Of a stretch of DNA of 64,000 nucleotides, positions 25,801 to 40,800 are shown piece by piece. The stretch is from Syngnathus acus (taxonomy: Eukaryota > Chordata > Actinopteri > Syngnathiformes > Syngnathidae). The notes below the pieces were generated by a model, which was given only the letters and a program-made list of their open reading frames with translations, made no database searches and was not told where the DNA came from. Location: NCBI RefSeq assembly GCF_901709675.1, contig NC_051088.1, positions 5,791,664-5,855,663 on the forward strand, read 5' to 3'. Position numbers and translations under genes: made by a program. The stretch's first letter is position 1, and every line of letters starts with the position of its first letter.

Positions 25801-28800
25801 TTCCCAGCACTCAGGACCTTCTGTAGACTAAAGGACATTTGTTGTCAATTATTCTAAGGTTTTCATGTACGTTCGAAGTTCTTGTGGGGTTGGCCGGGAC
25901 CTAGCAACGAGGTGTTGCACCATTCATACATTCTGACAATAAAGCCCGTTTGAAGATACTGACAAGTGACCAAGTTAGTCTTTTCAGATTTCATATTTGC
26001 ATAGTTACATGAAATTAGCTCAGATCCACATGATATGCTCTTAGATTGGGGCAAAGAAACGGTTATGTATGATCAAGGCTCAAATTCCAAATAAAATCCT
26101 ACTCTTTGATTTCTTTGACCAATACTGAATTATTCTAGGTATTGTATTTCCTTTATTGTCTTCTCTATCCCTCGAGTTGAGCACCTCGTTGCACCTTGAA
26201 AAACACCATGACCTTGACGATCCTTTTCTCAAATCTAAAGGCTTAGGAGCCCAGATGATATGGAATCAAGGACTGTTGCAAGCCTTTGTCTGCCTTCACA
26301 GTCGTTGGATCGCTGAGGTAGCACCTATTCAACCTGATCCACCGCTAACGGGCCTAGACCAGATAAGGACCGGTCTTTGGCCCACGTTCGGCAGGTTCCA
26401 ATTTTAGTTCTACACTGTGGCCATCCACCCGCATTAGTTGATGGCTAGCAAACTGTAACCTGGGAGGAACGTGTTTAAAATTGTTAGACGTTCCAACCCT
26501 ATTGACTTATGAGTAACCTGACTTTCAGGGTTTTTTTGGGTTTTTTTCCCCCGAGATATGAGCCATTACTTAGCTGTGAGAGCACGAGACCGTAAAAGTA
26601 AAACATCTAAAGAGCGGAAACAATAGGAAACTGTTTGGCAAATTTGTCATTTTTGTTTTTAAAAAAGAGAAGAGCTTGCTTCATTCTGCTTATTGCCACA
26701 CCCAGTTGAACTTTACTTTAAAACTAAGACTTCAAACAAAGAGAGTTACATGTGTATTTAACCACAGCACATTACCTTTGTCTTATGCACTTCTTTCATT
26801 AAAGGCCATTGGCAGGCTAAAAAAAAACTGGCATCAATGTTGTCATTATTAAATACTTTAAAACATATTTCTGTATTTTTAAAATATAGTATCAGTACAT
26901 ATAGGCGGAGGACACAACACTATTCGCTAGCATATATTCTTTGTATTCTGTGAAACAATAATGTGTATACCGTAATATGGCTATGTATTATGCTCGCCCC
27001 CCTGGTAGCCAAGAAGACATGCACATTAGAAATGCAGCACAATGCCTATTTAATTGTCTTGATATACACACTGTTCTATTCATTACATTATTTTAAAATG
27101 TATAATTCTATATAAAGTATAATCCTTTAAAGTCCTGTTTTTCATATTAAAAACATGTGAGATTGTTTTCATGTTTTTTGGGATTCTGGGACACTTTTGG
27201 TCATGAAATGAATTAAAGTCAAGGTAGGAGCGAGCACTGTATTTTAAAATGCAAGTTGTCATTATCATGTAGCCTTCCAGGATTTTTGGATACCCTAATC
27301 AGTTATTTCATAGGCTAGAGGTAATCATACATTCATGAAATTATGTTATTCTGTGTTTCAACTCAAATGTTCATTGAATTTAGAGCCACATCAATGGTAA
27401 CATGCAGCCTGGACGGCAGCCCTTTCTTCCCACAAAAGAGGATGTTCATATTGGACTTTTTTTTTCTTCTTCCTCCTCCCTTCTGATTCTCCATCAGGGA
27501 GCCCTTTGCAATTTAATCAAAACTAAAATCATTAAAAAGATCTGAAGATTAAATTATATTGGCATTTGCAAATTTATGTAATACATTTACATTACAATGA
27601 AGAAATTAAAATAATGCATTTTAGCTGTCGAGGGTGTATGAAATTTCCACATGGGAAATATAACAAGGAGAAGTGGACAGACTTATTTTCTTTGCCTTTG
27701 GTGACAGTTAATAGGCTTGCAGAGTTTCAAATTTCATTGGAGGGAAGCGTTGCACTTTGTATCCCTTGATGGGCATTCCTTAAACTTGAGATATCCCGAA
27801 AACTCTCTCAGGATTTTTTTGAATTATGAATTGAAAATATATTCTTAAGGCTTACGGTTGGGGACATTAAATGAGTTCATATTAGAAAGTATTAATGTAT
27901 GCATTATGATAGCAAAGGAGCCATTGTGTTTTGAACATGTACAGTAAGTCACCAAAACCTCAGGAGTTTCTTAAATGTCGTAATCGATTGCAGGCTTGAC
28001 GGATGAGGAGGTTGAGCTAGCCATTCGGCGTTCAGGCAGCACGGATGACGTCCTACCTTTGAGAACTGGAGGCCCACCACAACTTCTTGACTCTCCTCCC
28101 TTCGCTGCTGCTCCACACAGTGAGTGCGGAACTCATTTTTGTACCTCATAATGACATGATTACCATACGCAGAATGTGGAAAGTAAACCTATTAATTCAT
28201 TAGTTCAATTTTTGTTCTTTCTTCTCATTCCCATTAAAGAGTGTTTCATAGGAAGTTTCAACTTATACTGCAGTCATCCTAATGATTCTGGTCATATGCA
28301 AGACGTGGATGTCTTTGATGGTATATGATTGGAAAATTACAGTTAGTATTTGTCTTGGGTTGTGCTAGACTGAGTGCTACTCTAGACAACTCACGGAATT
28401 TATTTTTTACTTTATTCCATGTATTAGAGCAATCTACTTGATAGTGATTTCAGACCTTTGGAGTATGGCATTGTGCTGTACGGCCCCATGACATCTACTC
28501 TTGTCACAGAGTTCCAAACAGTTCCACCACGGCAAGACCCCACAAGGCAACTTGTGTCTTTATTACCTCAAGGGGTTATGAGTGCTGTCCACTGATTTAG
28601 CAATGCAGAATGAAGTCTGTGTAATGCTTAACCCATATGACAATGATTCCGGATGTATTCCACCCTCATTTATTACCACACTGTCCTTGACTCCCTCGGC
28701 ATCTCATGTTTTGTAATGAAAGTGATGTTGATGGGATGGCCATGTAGTTAGGGGGACTCGTGGCTCTCCGTCCATAGTGGGGGGTTTTATATCAAAATGG

Positions 28801-31800
28801 CTATAAGGAAGCTGCATAATGAGGTGAGAGCAGGAAGTCTTATATGGGGGGGTCATGCCGAAAAGAGAGGGCTACCTCCCTTTGATGTCCTTGTTATAGG
28901 GACCGTACATGGGGACCCGCATCCATCTCTGTCGAAGTAATGGATACTCTGATCTCTATTTCCATGTGGTAGAAGGACAGGAAGGCCTCCACTGAACCCA
29001 ATAAATTTGAGAGTAGATTGGAAAACTGGGGGATGGACTCCACTGTTCCCCAGCCTAAGTGACCAAATAAAAAAAAGGAAGATGGCAGAGTGGCAGTGCT
29101 AGAGAAAAAGAAAGCGACAGAAAGAATGAAAGGTCCAAAAGGGGAGGGGGAGCAGGTGAAGACCCAATGTGATGCCGAGAGTCTTGTCCAGGGTCAACCG
29201 CCCATACCAAGGACTGTGAAGCCTTTCAGAAGCATACCATTGTTGGACAGGTGACAGTCTATCGCAGCCATAATGTTGATGAAGACCCAAATTTATGTGG
29301 TTACCATATAAATGTTGGGGAATGATTCAAAAATTCTCGATAGGGAAGGTTAAAGGTTCATTCCCGAATGCTGCAGCGGCGATAAAGGGTGCCCTTGTAT
29401 GAAACGAATACCATCCACCTTGAAATTATATACCACATAGACTATAACAGTCCATTTTTCATTTGATTTGCATGCAAAATCATATGAAGGCACTAGAAAA
29501 TGTCACATTACATCAGATCAAACTGCCACTAGAATGCGGTATTTGTCTGCTGATTCAGAGCCACGTGTTCTTATCATTTGAGCACCAGTGAGTTAAAGAA
29601 AAGCAAAACGCTAACAAGACCTGTTTTGTTGTTTGATGACATTATCAGGTCACTTCCTTTCTTAAGCGGGGAATTTCCAGTTTGACAGATAGTTGGCTCA
29701 CGACAGCTTAGAAAATGACATACTTTCACAGTATCTGTCACTCAGCCGAACATCGATAAATGACTAGATGTGTTTCAGTTTTTGGTTTGTTCACATGGGG
29801 TATAAACAGTCTACACTGCCACATTGTCGCATTGCCAGGTTTTTGTGGTATGAAAAAAACGAGGCCAAGGAAAAAAAAAAAGCATTTCCAAACTTTTTCC
29901 TCCATTTAATCACAACACAACAATAAAAAAAAATATTTTTTTTTTTAAGAGGACAAATAAAAAAACAAAAGACAATCATCTGGTTGCATAAATATGCAAC
30001 AACTCTAAAACTGGGGTGTGAAATTCATTTTTTTCGCGGGCCGCATTGTAGTCATAGCTTCTTTCGGAGGGCCATTATGACTGTCAACCCAAATAAATGT
30101 ATGAGCGCCTCATATTATATACAGTAAAAGCTACAAAACAAACTGACAAATAACTCGTTTTAAAGTCAGACGAGTAAAAACTGGTCAAATATTAAAAAAA
30201 TATATATATTATTAAAAGTGAAGACAATTTGCAATTCTAGTAATAACACACGAATTTGATGCACAATTTGTCTTCGCGGGCCACATAAAATGATGTGGCG
30301 GGCCGTATCTGGGCCCCCGGGCCTTGAGTTCGACACCTGTGCTCTAAAACGTTTTTATAAAACTACTGACTTTTATTACAGATTTGAAAATATCTTAGAT
30401 AGGTGGTGCTGGATTGTGTGTTAACGCTAACAAATGATACGTCTTGCTGGCAAGTGAGTTGCGCCTCATCTATGGTCTGAAATTACGGGTGCTAAATTTT
30501 GTGTTCACTCACTTACACAGATTGTGTTTGCTGTTATTAGCAGGTGTAAAAGTGGTAGACGCTGCTGTATTCCAAAGATAACAATAAAAAACAAAGTTCA
30601 GCAAATCACATTGCACACGCTAAATCAGGCAAATTTTGTTTAGTTTTTCCAGAATGCACGAAGTCAACTTGTGAACAGTGAACACTAAACAGTGCACCCG
30701 GTTGGTATTATTTACATTATGCGGTGCTTCTATTGACATGAAAATATTTTTTGCTGTTGTCAAGGTCTAAAAGGCTACAGATGGAGGAACTACGGTGCCT
30801 TCGCTATCATGATGGTGGGCATAGCCTACAGCTGTCATCAACTTTACAAGGTGCAGTAGGCCACTTCCCTTTGGAGTTTGGACTATTCAAAAACTCACTT
30901 TGCACTCACATATTTTTCTGATTGGTTGTATGTTGTGTTTTATATGTGCAGATCTGTCAGTATTGTCTCGTTCTGATATTGCATTTAAATTGGTGGCGAG
31001 TGCATCAATTTGATGAATTATACTGTTGCAGTAGCCACCATCTTTGCAGCATAGCATTGCTGTTTGCTCCGTAGTCTACTTATTAAAGCGATCCTGCTTC
31101 ACGTCAAGAGCTCATTTTGACCCTCCTCTTCATGGTAGTACATCTTCTCGCTCACTTTTCCTTCCCCACAGTTGTGTTTTTCTTTTTAAAACATATCGTG
31201 CCATGGCTCAAACCCTTTTTAGACCATCTAAAAATAATCACCCTGGTTAGTATCAGGCTTAACGGCATTGAACATGAGCTCATAAGGCCCCTTGTCCTCA
31301 GTGCGATTAAATCCCACGGGTGGCATGTGGAAGCCATTACGCTCATTTTGGAGTGGGTGGAAGCTTCAGCACTCGATCTCGCGCTTGATGATGCACCGTT
31401 TCCCTCTTTGAGTGTGTGAACATATGTGACTTTAAGTTTTCAGTGTGTCCTGTTATCCGATCATTATTTTCACAGTTTTCGGATCACCTCATCATTTTTT
31501 TTTGCAACAGACTTTATCTTGAAAAAATACACAGTCGTGCAAGGTTAAGCAGCCCCCAGTCACGAGTATTGGATCCCCCTGCGGGATGGCACAGGTTGCA
31601 GTCATGTCACACGAGCATCTCGCCAGCCGTACCATATGTTCTGGCTTCTGCCCATACTTTATTGTGCACCTTGTAAACACCTCAGTCTCAGCAACCCATT
31701 TATTAATTACCGTGTGTTAACACTCATTTATTTTTTTACCCCCCTAAAAAGTGTTTATTACTTGCGCTGCTGTGCCCTGGTGTCAATTGAGCGAGACAGA

Positions 31801-34800
31801 AAATTAATTCTGAAGAGGCTAGTCCTCCATTAAATCCACCAAGACGTCCACCAAAATGAAGATTCAACCGAAAACACTAAAAGAAATGTTAATATATTAC
31901 ATAAGGCATTAATTGCTACTGTTCCATTTACCTACTGGATCATTCTCTGATTTTTAACAAATTTCTCTACGAGTTCCTTCCGAGCGATGTGCATACTTTC
32001 ACGGCTGCAGAAATGCCAACTCCTATCATAATTTCTCAGCAACATTCTGAATATTTTGCTTTTGTCAGGAATGTTTGCATCTCAGCCAACAACAAACACG
32101 GACCATCAGAAAGTTATCATTAGTGATTGAGCTGATGAATTTTTGTCACCCCTCATTATCATTTACCTTATAAATAAATGTAATTGCAAGTGGAATGCAT
32201 CTAAATCTCAAATAATCGACAACCCTAAATCAAATGCTCCAACTTGAAGGCAGAACCAGTTTGATAGATTACTAAAATGTTAAAGCAATAATAACAACAG
32301 CTGTGAAGGCATTTTCTAATCTTCTAATGGCTTCAACACCTGATACTCGAATCACTTGCTTGGACACGGAAATGTGCACTTAATCAGCCATAGTTTACAC
32401 AATGATGCACTAGTCCAATAAAACAATGTCTTTGACCCTCCACTGCCACGTCTTGGTGGCACTGTCTTCTACTCATCTTTCTTCCACTTCCCACCAGAGA
32501 GAAGTCTAATGTGGTGCCACGCTTTTAATTGCAGAAATACATCCTTCCCCTCATTATGGACAGCCGAGAGGACAAGAAGCATCTGCAGAAGATGGAGAGC
32601 AACATCGCAGCAATGAGTGGCACGCTGACACAGACAGGTGAAGATTAATATCTTCATCAGTTTCTCCCTCCTTAACATTTTCCCTCATTTATCTGTTGCC
32701 AAAATTGGGAGGCCCTGCGTGTTTTTAACAAATGATGCTGCTGTCATTTCGATTTAATTTGAAATTGCTTGTTTACTGTCAGGCTCGAGCTCAATTAATT
32801 ACGTTTCGCTGAAAAGCTCTTAACCTCAGAATATTAATGAGGAGTCGGGAAATGACAACTTTTTCCCCTCCTCCCCCACCAACCCACCTTCTCTCATCCC
32901 CCACCTTCCATCGCTCTTCCATCGCTGCACCGACCCTATCCGGTGCTTCACTGTCATCATCATCAGCCACGCTCTGCCCCGTAGGTGGCGAGAAAGTTCA
33001 TTTTAATTTGGTGTGTTGCTTGTGTACATGTTTGTTGGATGTTCATGCAGCATGGCACTGTGTGGCGCCTGGGCCCGGCATTGGCCCTTGCGGGTGATTA
33101 AGTACACAGTGGCAGGTGCAGCTCCCATGTTGGACAGGTGGGGAATCTCAAGCTAGCTGTCAGACATGCAGAGAGAGAGCGAGAGCGATGCTTCCCATCC
33201 TCTTCCTCAGTATAATTAAAAATCCCGGATGGTGTATATAAGAGGCCTTTTGACAAAGGTTCAACTCAATGACCCGTTTCCACTGATGGTACCTACCGTC
33301 TTCTCTTGGTTCAAGAACTTAATTTATTGTGATTCTCTATTTGCGCACACAAATGTTTGTAAATTGAAGCAATTTGTTTTCCATTGAAATGAATGGAATA
33401 GAATCGGTTCATTCCAGCCCCAGAACCAACCATCAAACGGCCCACCCGCAATGTACAGAAGCTCAGGCCACGGGGAGGGGAGTCGGGAGAGCAGCAGGGG
33501 CCTGTGCCCTGCCCCACCAGATAAAGTTTACTGGATGCTTCTAGAGCAGCTACGCTTTTCAAAGTCAAAGTCTGCTTTATTGTCAATTTCTTCTCATGTC
33601 AAGACACACAAAGAGATCGAAATTACGTTCCCACTATCCCACGGTAACAAGAAATAGTACACAATATACTACATACAAGTAAACAACACAAAAAGTAAAA
33701 ACAAGAAGGCACAAACAATGAATAAATAAGAGTGATGAATAAATAATAAATAAACAAATAACATAACAAATAAGAGGAGCAAAAATGGAGCAAGTGTGCA
33801 TACAGCAGACAGTCAGAATATAGCGCAAAAGTACAGGACGCTACACAGAAGGGGGAGAGAGGAAGATGGAAGGAGGGCTTCCTAATTGCAGAAACACATG
33901 CTTTTTTTATTTTCTTGTGAGCTACGCCAAGGGATAAGTTCCAAAAAAATATTCATATCTATTTGTGAAATACATGCCGCTTCAAGTGAACGACGTTCAT
34001 TTTCTGTTAACAGAACTCTATTGATGGTCATTTTGGCCTGTCTCGTTCTGACTTTGAATTGTTGAGTCTAACGCGCTCACCTTTTGCTCTCATGCAGTCA
34101 ATATACATGCATACGAGTCCCAAAAATAAATCCATGACTAAATAAATGTTGCCAACACGCTCCTCCGCAGCCAGTGTTGGAACTAATTTGCTATGACTTG
34201 CAGTAGCCAAACGGCCATTCTAGTTAATGACTGTTGTAGTCGACAATTGGGGTGGGGGGTGGGGCTTGCAATTACTGTACATTACTCCCACCGCCTTCGC
34301 TTTGTTTGCCTCCACCTCTCGCAGAGTCCCTCCTTGCTGCACTGAATAATAGCGACCACACGTCCCACTGCTGCCAACTGCTTGAACCCTCTTTTGTTAA
34401 AGTTCATATGTTTCTTGAGTGCCAAGTGCAACAAGGTGATGTATCTAGTTCAACGGTGGACTACATTAGTCTCTCTCGCCAGCACCAGCTCGAGTGGAGG
34501 GGCCTTGACTCCCATTATGATCTGCCTGCAACTTCACATTGACAATTAATGAATGGATCTTGGAACAACTTCAGTGCACTGAGGCTGTAATGGAATTGTG
34601 CGGCTGTTTGGGCTCTCTGTGTCTTTGGGCACCATATTGGTGACCAGCTGGCCATTAGGATATACAGAACCGGACATATGTAGTGTACATTATATTGAGG
34701 TATTTACTGAATAATTTACTGAATGGACAATATGAACCCTCCGCACACCAGCTGCAAGCCTCACGTGTCATCGTGTCTCATCTTTCTGTCACGCGCACAC

Positions 34801-34817
34801 AAACCCACTGACGCACA

Positions 34818-34887
<70 letters not shown>

Positions 34888-37800
34888 TGTGTCCAAGCTA
34901 CAGCTGCCTTCTGATTCATGTTTTGCCAAAGTCATTGACTTCATTATTCTTGCTTCATATCTGTGATGACTAGGGATAAGAAGTTATGCATTTTTGTCAG
35001 TACAAAGGAGTCAAAGGTTGGATTGTGGACAGTTTGGCTGCAGTTGTTTAAAACTTAGGCCAATGTTAATGCGGAAGTCAGCAACACAAGCTGGTAGACT
35101 GACTTAATACTCATATGTAAAAGCCATTGTGGAGTAAGGCGTCATTAGAAACCAAAAGGGCAACCCTTGATTTTAGTTTTTTAAGAGGGCTGTTGCATTA
35201 ACTTTTATTACAATCCTGTGATTGATTGGTCACGTTCAGCTTCCCAAATTCAATAACCAGCTTTAATCTGGTTTTTGCTATCAGCCATCCTGCTCTAACT
35301 TGTATTTTGTTGGATTCTGCAAGCATGGAAAGATCAAACATGTCAGCACCCTCCCTAAATTAAACATAACCCCACCCATTTTAAATACAGGTGCAACCTT
35401 TTTATAAGATCAAATATTTTGTCCGTTCTGCTTTTCTACTTCACATCCTGGCTCAAGCTTTTGTCCCAGCCTACGTTTCCCTGGTTCCATGCTTCCCATC
35501 CAGCCGGCTGCAGATCAGGCTTTTAAGCATTGGCCTGACAACCTCAGCAGTGGACCGCCACAATAACTGTTGATGTTAATCCTATTAGGCTTGATTTAAC
35601 ACTTTACACGCCCATGATTTATATGAATGTTTATTGGTTTTCTATAATATAATCAGCTCAGGGAAACTTAATGCATTGTTTGGTAATACATGCGTGACTG
35701 GAAGCAGGGGCCAACAAACTGTGCCCGCTGTTATTTGAAATCATACACCCGCATCCAACACCAACACTTGAACTAATTCAATCTTCAAAGTCAATGGAAA
35801 AAAAGCACATTATTTATTCGGATTAGGAGGACATTTTGTCTGGCAGCCTCCTCCTAAATGAGAGCTTTGTTTTTTTTTCTTTGTTGATCGTTTGAGGGTT
35901 TAAGATGCATTAGAAGGCAAGTGTCTGGATGGATAATGGAAGGTTAGAGACTGTTATTTGATTTAAGTTCAGACACTAGAGATTAATATCTTCATCCTAT
36001 GTGCAGCCCCATTTCCACAAGCCACCCCAGTGACTGACCAAATAGCGTCTTGCTATTGCCTGTACAGTAATAGCAATTCTCGGACAGCTTTGATCTGTGA
36101 CAAAAATTGAACTTTTTTGGGGTGTAACCTTAAAAATGTCCAATACAGTCTTTTGTATGTGCTGTGTCAAATACCTTTTTTTCTTTTCTGTTTTATCAGT
36201 TGGACAACTACAGCAAACCATGACTTCGCTCCAAGAGCTCCTGGTCCAACAGCAGCAGAAAATCCAGGAGCTCTGCCAGGAGCTGACTGCAGCAGAGGTA
36301 GTTGTCGCCTCATCGTCGTCATCATCATCTCAACATTTTTCACAATTGCCAGCAATAAACAATGAATCATGCTAGTATGACTTCATACACGGTATTATTA
36401 AAATAATCCTCAAACTGGATTTTGGCCCTTAATCATACTGTAATGTATTCCAGGTCCTGCACATGGTAGACCTTGCTTTATAACCTGCGATTAGGAGTTT
36501 TATGCTGGGGTTTTAAGCCCATATTTGTCTAATAGCGAAGGCCACTCTCTTCACAACTTCTTAATCATTCCTGCGATCATAATCCCACAATTTGCAGTAT
36601 TTTTTTGTTCTATAAAGGAAAATCCTAGCAAGTATGAGACAACATAACAACGTGGACAATTCTATAAAGGTTTTCCTGTAATCTCGTAATGACTCACTGT
36701 GATGATTGTTGGACAAGCAATAACTTTGAAGTTGCAAAGGAGCCCAGTAAAGGTGCTCATCTGAACTCTCCAGATTGATTAGCAGAGGCGCGAAGAGGTT
36801 TCTCCAGGCTTCTATGCACTAAAACTTCCCATGCTGCCCTTGCTCATAACTGCCATATATATAGACAGCCTTATTATCATCAGAACTAAAGCTGCTCAAC
36901 ACACAAGTACGGTTCATCTCATTATGGGGCCATAATGTTAAGCTATACTGTCGTTTGTCTTTGCCTTGATTTTTATAGACAGTGTTGGTAATCTTTTCGG
37001 AATTTTAAGTGTTTAGATGAAGTGGCTGTGTTCTAAAAAGTGATGTGCTGGCATGAAATGTTGCTCGCTGTTTTTATAACACAGCTCGTAATTTACTTTA
37101 TGATCTCTGGGCTCTAAAAAGTGTCTTGGAAGTAGACAATCCTAGACAATGTTTTATGTCCACAGCTTGTTAAGCACATGGCTAGCATCTGGATATTGCG
37201 GGGAAACATATGTGGACACATCTGCTTCAGCTCAAAAGAGGGGAAAAAGTATAAGTGCTTCCCCAGGACAAGATCGATTTAAAGATTCGTAGCTCATTTT
37301 GTGGCATTTCAAGTTTTCAACTGCTTATTCTGTCATTCGCAATAGCAAAAATATGTTTTTGAAATGGAAAGAAATGCATTAATATTACCAGTATAATAAA
37401 TGATACGTTTTGTTTACTTGATAACTAACGTGACTCTGCTTTTCTGCCTGTGCCACTCTTTTTTAGTAATGACAATTGTCCCTGAAGTGGAATCCTACTG
37501 ATAAAATAGTGGAGATAATAAGCTCCAGCCACATCACAGGTGGATGGAGGAATGCTTTTTTTCCATTTTCATTTGTCATTTTCAAATCACACATTGCATT
37601 AAAATGTGTCTACTTCATTTGCTGTGAGTACCTTGCTGGAGCGCACTAGTGTATAAAAAGTATATTTCACATCAAAATACCCATTAAACAAATCGTAAAC
37701 TCAGCCTTACAGTTACAGCGTAGATCTTAAATTTTCCCCCGCAGGAAGACTCGTTGACCGTGGAGGAAATTGGTAAATTGTTTTCAGGTCTAGGACTTGA

Positions 37801-40800
37801 GATTACAAACACATGTTTGTGTTGGTGAGCTACTTCTTAATCACCGTTTGCGGCTTTCAGGGTTTGCCTCACTGCCACGCTGCTCAAAGTGTGCCACGCT
37901 TAGCAATTATACCTCTCAACACGGAAATGTGACTTTAAGCCAAAACACATGGAGCTTTCGGTTTCCTCGGCTGCTGAGTAAACATTTCTTGTAGTTTGGA
38001 AACCACTCATTTGTAGAGGGCATGTAGTGACCCCAAACTGGAAACTAAAGAAAACCATAACAGAAACATTTGTGTTTAAAAAGAAATCTGTTGAGCTTGT
38101 TGCTAGCAAAGGTTGATATTTGTGTATTCACTCTATTGTTAGGCGTGCGCATGCACAATGTTTCAGACGTTAAGTAGAAACAGGGACACGTGCACTAATT
38201 GGAAATCGGGCCCCTCGACCTGCAGTTGAAATGCAGCCTTTGATGCACATTTTTTTACCTCATGGCATGAGATCATTTAGACCTTTTTTCACTATTCTGT
38301 CTTGGTTCATTTGCTGTATTCCAGCAGCTTTACTGTAGTATAGATTTGCCCCTTGATGATTCATCCCTGATGTTAAACAGACTGTTATATTTCTGGCCCA
38401 TTATCGTTACAAATCTGCCTGTTAACCATGTTTGCCCTGCTGTCTCACCTCACTGATCGTTCTCTTTATTAGTGGGTACAGCATTGAAGATTAGACAAAC
38501 CGGCTCCTAGCTTGTGCGAGACTAACTGCCAGTGGGAAATAGCATAAATAGAGTGAAATCAATTGCACTCTACCAATGTTTCCACTCAAAACCTCTCCTC
38601 TGGGGACTTCCTTTTGAAACTAATTTCATCTTAAATATACATGCGTTACTTGAAAATGTAGTGTCTGCCGGCAGTGCAACTCTGAATTAATTTGCCTTCA
38701 GACACTCTTAAACAAGGCTTGTTAAAGATCTTTTTGCTAATGGGCCAGAGGCGTTTATCTTCATTTAGCCAGATGAGCTGTTAGTTGTCCTTGAGTGCTG
38801 CTACAGTTGATATGTCTTATTTTCCAGCCAGCAAATACATTGTGTTTAATCTGTCTTCTTACAAATTATAGAGGATATCTCTATTTATAGTATTTATACA
38901 ATGAAGACACAGTGTGCAAAGTGTTGGTTAATGAAATACGCATATCATTTTTGGGGTATATTTGGTATAATTAGTATTGTTTGCAGGGCTGTACATTTGC
39001 ATGTGCAGCTTTTTGCAATATGCTGAGAGAGATGAGTTCACAATTAAATTCTACATTACAGATTACTAGACTCGTGACAAGTGAAAATACATATGTAGGT
39101 TGCAAAGAATGCTTTGATACTGTTGTTTTAACAAATGTTTTTCATGGAGTTAGTAAAGTTTATAAGTATTCTTAAACAAGTAGGGTACTGTACAAATAAA
39201 TCTAGTATATAAGAGTAAATATGGTTTTGGTACTTCTGTGTATATTCCACCTTGATAAATAAGTTTATCCATTAAACCATCGCTATTCAAGTAGCGGCCC
39301 ATGGCCCACATGCATGCCAGAACTAACCCCATAGTGGCCCAGTCTGCGGTCTAGCCTGCCTGAATTGAATTGTATTCAAGATATGCAAAGATTTCAAAAA
39401 TTCCTACAGTGTTTGATGTCGTTGTTTGATATCGTGAATGCATCACTTGCGTAGCCTCCCCATATTGACCCCAACAATACACAGTCTTGTTTTGCTAAAG
39501 ACAGCAGTAGTGGCAAGATACTGGGGAAAACATGTCCATTTACTGTGCGCCTAATGTGTATGGCCCGGCTACATTTCTTGATTTGAAAATTTGGCCCAAC
39601 TGATGTTGTAATTGAATAGCCCTCCATCAAACTATCTTTAAGTGGTGCAGCTTCAATGCTGACTCGTATCCTGTACACGTGTTGTAAATATGAAACAACT
39701 TTGCATCAGAAATTCCAAGATTATGTATAGGTCTCAGCAATTAATGCCGACAAATAATTTCATTAATAATTAAAAATCCAGGTCACCATGCATTTCAAAG
39801 TAAACTTTCAGATCTGGGGGGATTTTAGTGCCGATGCCATAAAATGGATTGCTGATAATTATCTTGATCAGCAGTTTGTGCAAACATCAGATCTTACAAG
39901 CTTTTGCGGTGTGTGAGATATGTCAGCACTTGAGGTTGAGCGCACTTTCAGTCTCAACGGACATTGATACGCCAACACTTAGCCTGCATCCAAGCACTTA
40001 ACACTGAAGTTCCACACAATGTGTGTGTATACACGCAAACATAATGTATCTCAAGGCTGAAATTCAGCACGGGCTCAACGTTTGATTAGGTTTCTTTGAA
40101 TTTAATAAGACATGTATGAGATAGTGTTGCTCGACAGCATCGATGTAAGATAATACATGTTATGTATGTAGCCAGAAGTTAACGGTTTCATTGTTAAGCC
40201 TTCTTTTTTCATATGAAGTGATAGAATCCAGTTCTTCTCAAATGGTCTCACCCTGGGACCTGCAATTTCCCTTAGCCAGTCAAGTAGCAACCCAACTGAG
40301 CTACAGTACGTGTCTTTGTTTTCATCTTCCCAATCTACTATCGAGAGTTGAAGAGTAAAGTCTTTTCACTCATAGATTCGTTTTCTTAGCGTTTGTCTTC
40401 ATCAGTGTCGTGGGTGGGTTGGAGCCTATTCCAGCTGACTTTGGGCAAGAGGCTTAGTGTAATGGGAGAAAAAAGCATGTGGACATTGGGAATTTCTAAA
40501 AATTGCTCCTGAAAAGTCATCTGATCGTTCAAATCACAAGAATAAAACCACTGATTCACATACTGTTTCCTCCCATTGCATATCCTGGCCATAACATTTG
40601 ATTCAGTTTATCTCTCTGCTTTCAGTGCATAAATTGGTGAAGAAATGACAAGAGCAGGTGTCAAACTCAGTACAATTTGATTAAATGTCAACACTGAACA
40701 AAATGGGAAAATGTTTTCACTCATGATTTGTCTCACTTAATAAAATGTCGCTGGAAGGGTCTTAAAAGTTGCTACTTGATCAAATGTCGTTGGAAGGGTC

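Larger units (their letters stand above)
20919..27993 (+). other. PEX14 intron 3 (7.1 kb)
   Basis: Contains the TA-flanked palindromic element at 21450 with surrounding AT repeats and a poly(A) run near 24039. Otherwise unannotated AT-rich sequence. Confidence 0.85.
32638..36199 (+). other. PEX14 intron 6 (3.6 kb)
   Basis: Contains a dispersed retroelement-like fragment at about 33560-33780 and the (CA)n at 34819. No gene was seen in the remainder. Confidence 0.85.

Noticed and set aside
31117-31419. 100-codon open frame with a hydrophobic start
   Set aside because: Lies within PEX14 intron 5, begins in a T-rich stretch and has no recognisable family.
33270-33440. CCCGTTTCCACTGATGGTACC region as a DNA transposon
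   Set aside because: Resembles a fish repeat start, but no convincing inverted end or target duplication was found.
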